Below the pieces are notes generated by a model. That model saw only the letters and a list, made by a program, of their open reading frames with translations. It made no database searches and was not told the DNA's origin. A program made the position numbers and the translations under genes. A stretch of 8,081 nucleotides of DNA from an uncultured Muribaculaceae bacterium. Its GTDB lineage: Bacteria; Bacteroidota; Bacteroidia; Bacteroidales; Muribaculaceae. The stretch lies in NCBI GenBank assembly GCA_910578035.1, contig CAJTOB010000079.1:1-8081 (forward strand). Direction: 5' to 3'. Below are positions 5,890-8,081 of this stretch, one piece after another; position 1 is the stretch's first letter; each line of letters begins with the position of its first letter.

Positions 5890-6826
5890 TCGTCAAAAGA
5901 GGTTGAAATGTATCTATATGTCGTTGTTTTTTTTCTTCGAATATCTCGTCGATGGCAAAAAAGATGCCGCTTTCCTCAACATCGCCGAATTCGTCGTTGA
6001 CAGCGGTGCCAAACATTCTCATCGTCGGCGACAGCCCCATATAGGCATGTACAAGCGGCGGGATATTGTCGCCGTGACTGCGCACAAGGGCATTAAGTAT
6101 GCGGAAATCCGATTTGAAATCACCGCCATTGAATATCTTATCGAGCTCTACAGGGTCCGCATTGGTTTTTAAAGGCGTAAGAGGCCATACAAGGCGGTCC
6201 GGGTCGGGGAAATACTTATGGAGAAAATGGAGGATAAGGTCGCGGCACTCAGCCGTATAGCTCGGATACATCGTAACCTTGCCGAAAAGATATTTCAGCT
6301 CGGGATTTACGACTGTCAGCGAACCGAGCCCATCCCACAGGTTGTCGAGCACATAGATAGCTTTTGAGCCGGCTCGCGACGACTGGTATTCGGGGCGCAC
6401 AAACGAACGGCCAAGTTCAAGAGTATATGGCAGATACTCGCTCATAAAGCGCTCGGAAAATCCGAACATATGAGCCGTGGCAATGCGCGGGCTTCCGTCG
6501 GGCAAAATTTCTATATCGCGGCCGCAGATATAACGGTAGCCGCCTAAAATGAGCTTGCTGTCAGGATCCCATACAAGCAACTGGCTGCATGGATGCTCCA
6601 TGGTATCGAACTCATCGATATCGCAGGACTTCCCGGTGCCGCCTCCGGCCGTGCGGAAAGCAATCTCGCGCAATCGGCCGACCTCGCGCATTACATTGGG
6701 GGCGTTATGAGCCGTCACCACATATATATCGTTGCCGCCCTTGTTGGTTTTCCTCAGAAAACGCTCGGGTGTAAGCTCCGATTCAATCAGAGCGGTGTCG
6801 ACTGGGTCTATTATCGGAAGAGTCAT
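5852..6826 (-). CDS. glsB: GNAT-family N-acyltransferase, GlsB-like (amino-acid lipid synthesis)
   Basis: This 324-residue protein belongs to the hemolysin/OlsB branch of the GNAT fold. These enzymes move a 3-hydroxyacyl group from acyl-ACP to the amino group of an amino acid: ornithine for OlsB, glycine for GlsB of Bacteroides thetaiotaomicron. The first half carries the family's conserved blocks: NAPNVMREVGRLREIAFRTA (41-60) followed by GGGTG, DEFD (71-74), LLVWD and GGYRY, and LGRSFVRPEYQ (138-148). The C-terminal 100 or so residues are an extension seen in the Bacteroidetes form. It overlaps the preceding glsA-like gene by 4 bp (ATGA) and the purB start by 38 bp. The product would be a mono-acylated amino acid, the substrate for the neighbour. 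Glycine as substrate is inferred from B. thetaiotaomicron and from this gene pairing; ornithine or serine-glycine products remain possible. Confidence 0.85.
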   Translation of the reverse strand: MTLPIIDPVDTALIESELTPERFLRKTNKGGNDIYVVTAHNAPNVMREVGRLREIAFRTAGGGTGKSCDIDEFDTMEHPCSQLLVWDPDSKLILGGYRYICGRDIEILPDGSPRIATAHMFGFSERFMSEYLPYTLELGRSFVRPEYQSSRAGSKAIYVLDNLWDGLGSLTVVNPELKYLFGKVTMYPSYTAECRDLILHFLHKYFPDPDRLVWPLTPLKTNADPVELDKIFNGGDFKSDFRILNALVRSHGDNIPPLVHAYMGLSPTMRMFGTAVNDEFGDVEESGIFFAIDEIFEEKKQRHIDTFQPLLTNGTQQFNSHLAR

Positions 6827-7674
6827 ATCGATGAATTATATTCGGAAGGAAGTGAATAGACAATACGGCGTATTTCGTCGGCTCGGATTCCGGCTTCGCT
6901 TCGGGAGCCGAGATTCTCACACGGTATAACACGCCCGCAGGTGAGGGTAAATTGTTTGCCACTGGCACGGAATACCTCGCGGGGAAGGAGCACCATTTCT
7001 ATGTTGAATTTTATGCCGAGTCGTTTGCGACGCCGGGCAAAGCGATAGAAAGAGGCCGAATTTTCACCGGCAAAGTGCACCGGCGCTATCTGACGATTAT
7101 ACTCAACAGCCTTGTTTATAAACATTTTGCGCCATTCGAGGTCGGCAATAGTGCCGTCGGGCTGAAGACGCGAAACAAGACCGGCCGGATAGACAACTAC
7201 AGGAGCGTCTCCGGCAAAAGCCGCATCGAGCGCCGAGACATCTCCGCGACTCTGGGCTCCATGCTTGTTAACAGGCACAAAACATTCGGCCAAAGGCTCG
7301 ACCGCTTTGAGGAGGTCGTTGACAACAAAACGGGGCGTAACACCATACCGCCGTTTGAGCCATGCTATCATGCAGATGCCATCGAGACCTCCCAGAGGGT
7401 GATTCGACACCACGATGATGCGCGGATTATCTGGCAGATTTTCTTCGCCACGCACCTCGAGGCTTACTCCGAGACGCTCCACCACGTGCTCGCAGAAGTC
7501 GGCTCCGCGACGCGGATATGCAGTCTCCAGCAAGTCGTTAAGCTCATTCTGGCACACGAGGCGTTCAAGATAACGCACGGCAAATCCGGGCACCAATCGC
7601 GCCCTCCGGCCAAGCTTTTCAGCCAGCACACTGCCTACATCTATCTTTATCGGACCTCGCTTTTCCAACGCCAT
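6823..7674 (-). CDS. glsA: PlsC-like O-acyltransferase, GlsA-like (amino-acid lipid synthesis)
   Basis: This 283-residue protein is a lysophospholipid-acyltransferase-fold enzyme of the hemolysin-associated group. Motif I is SNHPLGGLDG (90-99, H92 and D98). The spacing is H-x5-D, as in this subgroup, rather than the classical H-x4-D. Further motifs are VYPAGLVSRL (161-170, the substrate phosphate/glycerol-binding motif position) and IAPVHFAG (196-203). In glycine-lipid synthesis GlsA adds a second fatty acid to the hydroxyl of the 3-hydroxyacyl chain placed by GlsB. There is no clear membrane helix, so it is probably a peripheral inner-membrane protein. I chose the ATG at 7674 because the protein homologous to the family starts there (MALEKRGPIKIDV) and a promoter lies just upstream. 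The frame stays open to 7857, but that part is unlike the family. Its stop overlaps the glsB start (ATGA). It is the first gene of the operon. Confidence 0.83.
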   Translation of the reverse strand: MALEKRGPIKIDVGSVLAEKLGRRARLVPGFAVRYLERLVCQNELNDLLETAYPRRGADFCEHVVERLGVSLEVRGEENLPDNPRIIVVSNHPLGGLDGICMIAWLKRRYGVTPRFVVNDLLKAVEPLAECFVPVNKHGAQSRGDVSALDAAFAGDAPVVVYPAGLVSRLQPDGTIADLEWRKMFINKAVEYNRQIAPVHFAGENSASFYRFARRRKRLGIKFNIEMVLLPREVFRASGKQFTLTCGRVIPCENLGSRSEAGIRADEIRRIVYSLPSEYNSSI

Positions 7675-7688
7675 AACAATTTTAAACT

Positions 7689-7698
7689 GCAAAGTTAC
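7689..7698 (-). other. Candidate integration core (GTAnnTTTGC) at a mobile-element junction
   Basis: The minus strand reads GTAACTTTGC, an exact match to the GTAnnTTTGC core used by CTnDOT-type tyrosine recombinases. A recombinase gene starts 320 bp to the right, and the DNA between has no convincing host gene. I infer that this could be the left attachment junction of an integrated element. The -7 promoter consensus alone accounts for most of the match (TAnnTTTG), so only the flanking G and C are extra evidence. The partner repeat would be outside the window. Confidence 0.35.
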
Positions 7699-7721
7699 TA
7701 CAAAAAAGTGAAATGCGGAAA
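7690..7721 (-). promoter_or_regulatory. Promoter of glsA-glsB-purB
   Basis: On the minus strand, TAACTTTG (7697-7690) is an exact TAnnTTTG -7 box. TTTC (7721-7718) lies 20 bp upstream as a near match to the -33 TTTG. Transcription would start at about 7683-7685, leaving a leader of some 10 nt before the ATG at 7674. No Shine-Dalgarno sequence is seen, which is usual in this phylum. The box lies inside the candidate integration core at 7689-7698. Confidence 0.6.
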
Positions 7722-7769
7722 GATATAGTGATAGAATTGAGTTACAAGGGTTTTGGTTGAAGTGGCGAT

Positions 7770-7809
7770 AATCCGTGAAGCCATTACAATCCCTGCCGAA
7801 GCCAAATCC
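7770..7809 (+). repeat. Short imperfect direct repeats AATCC...GAAGCCA
   Basis: AATCC occurs at 7770-7774, 7788-7792 and 7805-7809, a spacing of 17-18 bp. GAAGCCA occurs at 7777-7783 and 7798-7804. Together they make an imperfect tandem array of about two and a half units. Direct repeats beside a tyrosine recombinase gene can be arm-type binding sites, but the copies are short and this role is inferred from position only. Confidence 0.4.
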
Positions 7810-7894
7810 TGACGCCGCTACGTTACTTGTTCGTAACCATGCCCGAAAATGCGACAAACGGGTACGAATAGCGAAACAAGGCTCTAAGGAATAG

Positions 7895-7912
7895 TGAGTT
7901 ATCCATAACTCA
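7895..7912. repeat. 18-bp inverted repeat upstream of the recombinase gene
   Basis: TGAGTTAT-CC-ATAACTCA is a perfect 8-bp inverted repeat with a 2-bp centre, about 105 bp before the recombinase start. It has no following T-run on either strand, so a protein-binding site is more likely than a terminator. An operator or a recombinase/excisionase site are both possible. Confidence 0.5.
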
Positions 7913-7989
7913 TGCGAAAAATCAGGTTACGGAAAAAGATTGCGCCGTTCCTCCCCGTTTTGCGTACCAACACCGGACTCTTCACCAAC

Positions 7990-7997
7990 TAATTTTG
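7990..7997 (+). promoter_or_regulatory. Candidate -7 box for the recombinase gene
   Basis: TAATTTTG matches TAnnTTTG and would start transcription at about 8003, some 15 nt before the ATG at 8018. No good -33 element lies at the right distance; the nearest TTTTG (7958-7962) is 27 bp away. AAGGA at 8012-8015 and nearby is a modest ribosome-binding site. The box partly overlaps a weak stem (TTTTG/CAAAA, 7993-7997 and 8003-8007). Confidence 0.35.
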
Positions 7998-8017
7998 AAA
8001 CCCAAAAATTAAGGACA

Positions 8018-8081
8018 ATGAAGAGTACATTTTCAGTAATCTACTACCTCAAGCGTCAGGTAGTGAAAAAGGACGGGACAG
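8018..8081 (+). CDS. Tyrosine recombinase/integrase, N-terminus only (runs off window)
   Basis: Only the first 21 residues are present: MKSTFSVIYYLKRQVVKKDG, then T. This matches the typical opening of Bacteroidetes tyrosine recombinases of mobile elements, where a short beta strand (STFxVxxYLK) and a loop (KKDGTxPVxxRI) begin the arm-DNA-binding domain. The core-binding and catalytic domains (R...H-x-x-R...Y) would follow outside the window. The gene faces away from the glsA operon and sits next to repeat-rich non-coding DNA, as expected at the edge of a conjugative transposon, mobilizable unit or prophage. Transposon-family shufflons and phase-variation invertases share this N-terminus, so the kind of element is open. 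Twenty-one residues limit certainty, but the motif is characteristic. Confidence 0.72.
   Translation, partial: MKSTFSVIYYLKRQVVKKDGT

Larger units (their letters stand above)
7698..8017. other. Non-coding interval between glsA promoter and recombinase gene
   Basis: These 320 bp hold no reading frame that I can support on either strand. The glsA-like frame extends open to 7857, but its sequence (MSHFRAWLRTSNVAASGFGF) does not resemble the family. The interval contains AATCC/GAAGCCA repeats (7770-7809), an inverted repeat at 7895-7912, and short inverted pairs: CGTAACC (7832-7838) with GGTTACG (7925-7931), and GGTACG (7861-7866) with CGTACC (7963-7968). Such clustering is expected of recombinase arm sites or of a regulatory leader. 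It most likely belongs to the element on the right. Confidence 0.5.

Noticed and set aside
6952..7728. Plus-strand frame of 258 codons opposite the glsA-like gene
   Set aside because: It is an antisense shadow of the acyltransferase, with no domain features, and it crosses the opposite-strand promoter.
7675..7857. Upstream extension of the GlsA-like frame (MSHFRAWLRTSNVA...)
   Set aside because: The extension does not resemble the acyltransferase family, contains the promoter, and lies in repeat-rich sequence at the presumed element edge. The ATG at 7674 fits the family start.
1..8081. CRISPR array or defence system
   Set aside because: No regularly spaced long repeats and no cas, restriction or toxin-antitoxin genes are seen.

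Overview
The window looks like a Bacteroidales chromosome, probably of the Muribaculaceae or a related gut family. Evidence: several promoters have the Bacteroidetes form (-7 TAnnTTTG, sometimes with a -33 TTG/TTTG); there are BspA-type leucine-rich repeats followed by a type IX-secretion-like C-terminal domain; there is a TPR-type sensor kinase; there is a pair of acyltransferases resembling the Bacteroides glycine-lipid enzymes GlsA and GlsB; and the right edge carries the start of a Bacteroides-type tyrosine recombinase. The family-level placement is inference.

Layout from left to right. Positions 1-262 hold the end of an ISL3-like insertion sequence whose transposase is frameshifted. Positions 296-470 hold tRNA-Gln(TTG) on the minus strand, with a clear promoter and a hairpin terminator. 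Positions 490-4277 form a leftward three-gene unit: a TPR sensor histidine kinase, a NarL/LuxR-type response regulator overlapping it by 4 bp, and a secreted leucine-rich-repeat protein. Two of these three genes are broken. The kinase has an in-frame TGA at 3648-3650, and the LRR gene is frameshifted near 944-954. Positions 4531-7674 form a second leftward unit, glsA-like, glsB-like, purB. These genes overlap by 4 bp and 38 bp, are read from a promoter at about 7690-7721, and end at a strong intrinsic terminator at 4464-4509. Positions 7698-8017 are about 320 bp without a convincing gene but with small repeats and palindromes. At 8018 a tyrosine recombinase gene starts rightward and runs off the window.

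How the genes fit together. GlsB-like (N-acyltransferase) and GlsA-like (O-acyltransferase) would make an acyl-oxyacyl amino-acid lipid in two steps. PurB, a purine enzyme, is coupled to them at the level of expression. The kinase and regulator would sense an envelope signal, and the LRR protein 32 bp downstream is a plausible output.

The most interesting points are as follows. (1) A GTAACTTTGC sequence at 7689-7698 matches the CTnDOT-type integration core GTAnnTTTGC and is also the -7 box of the glsA-glsB-purB operon, next to a recombinase gene. An integrated element may therefore supply the upstream half of this promoter. (2) A kinase and its neighbouring surface-protein gene are both disrupted while the regulator between them is intact. 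(3) The transposase is broken as well. Sequencing or assembly error is a competing explanation for the three disruptions.
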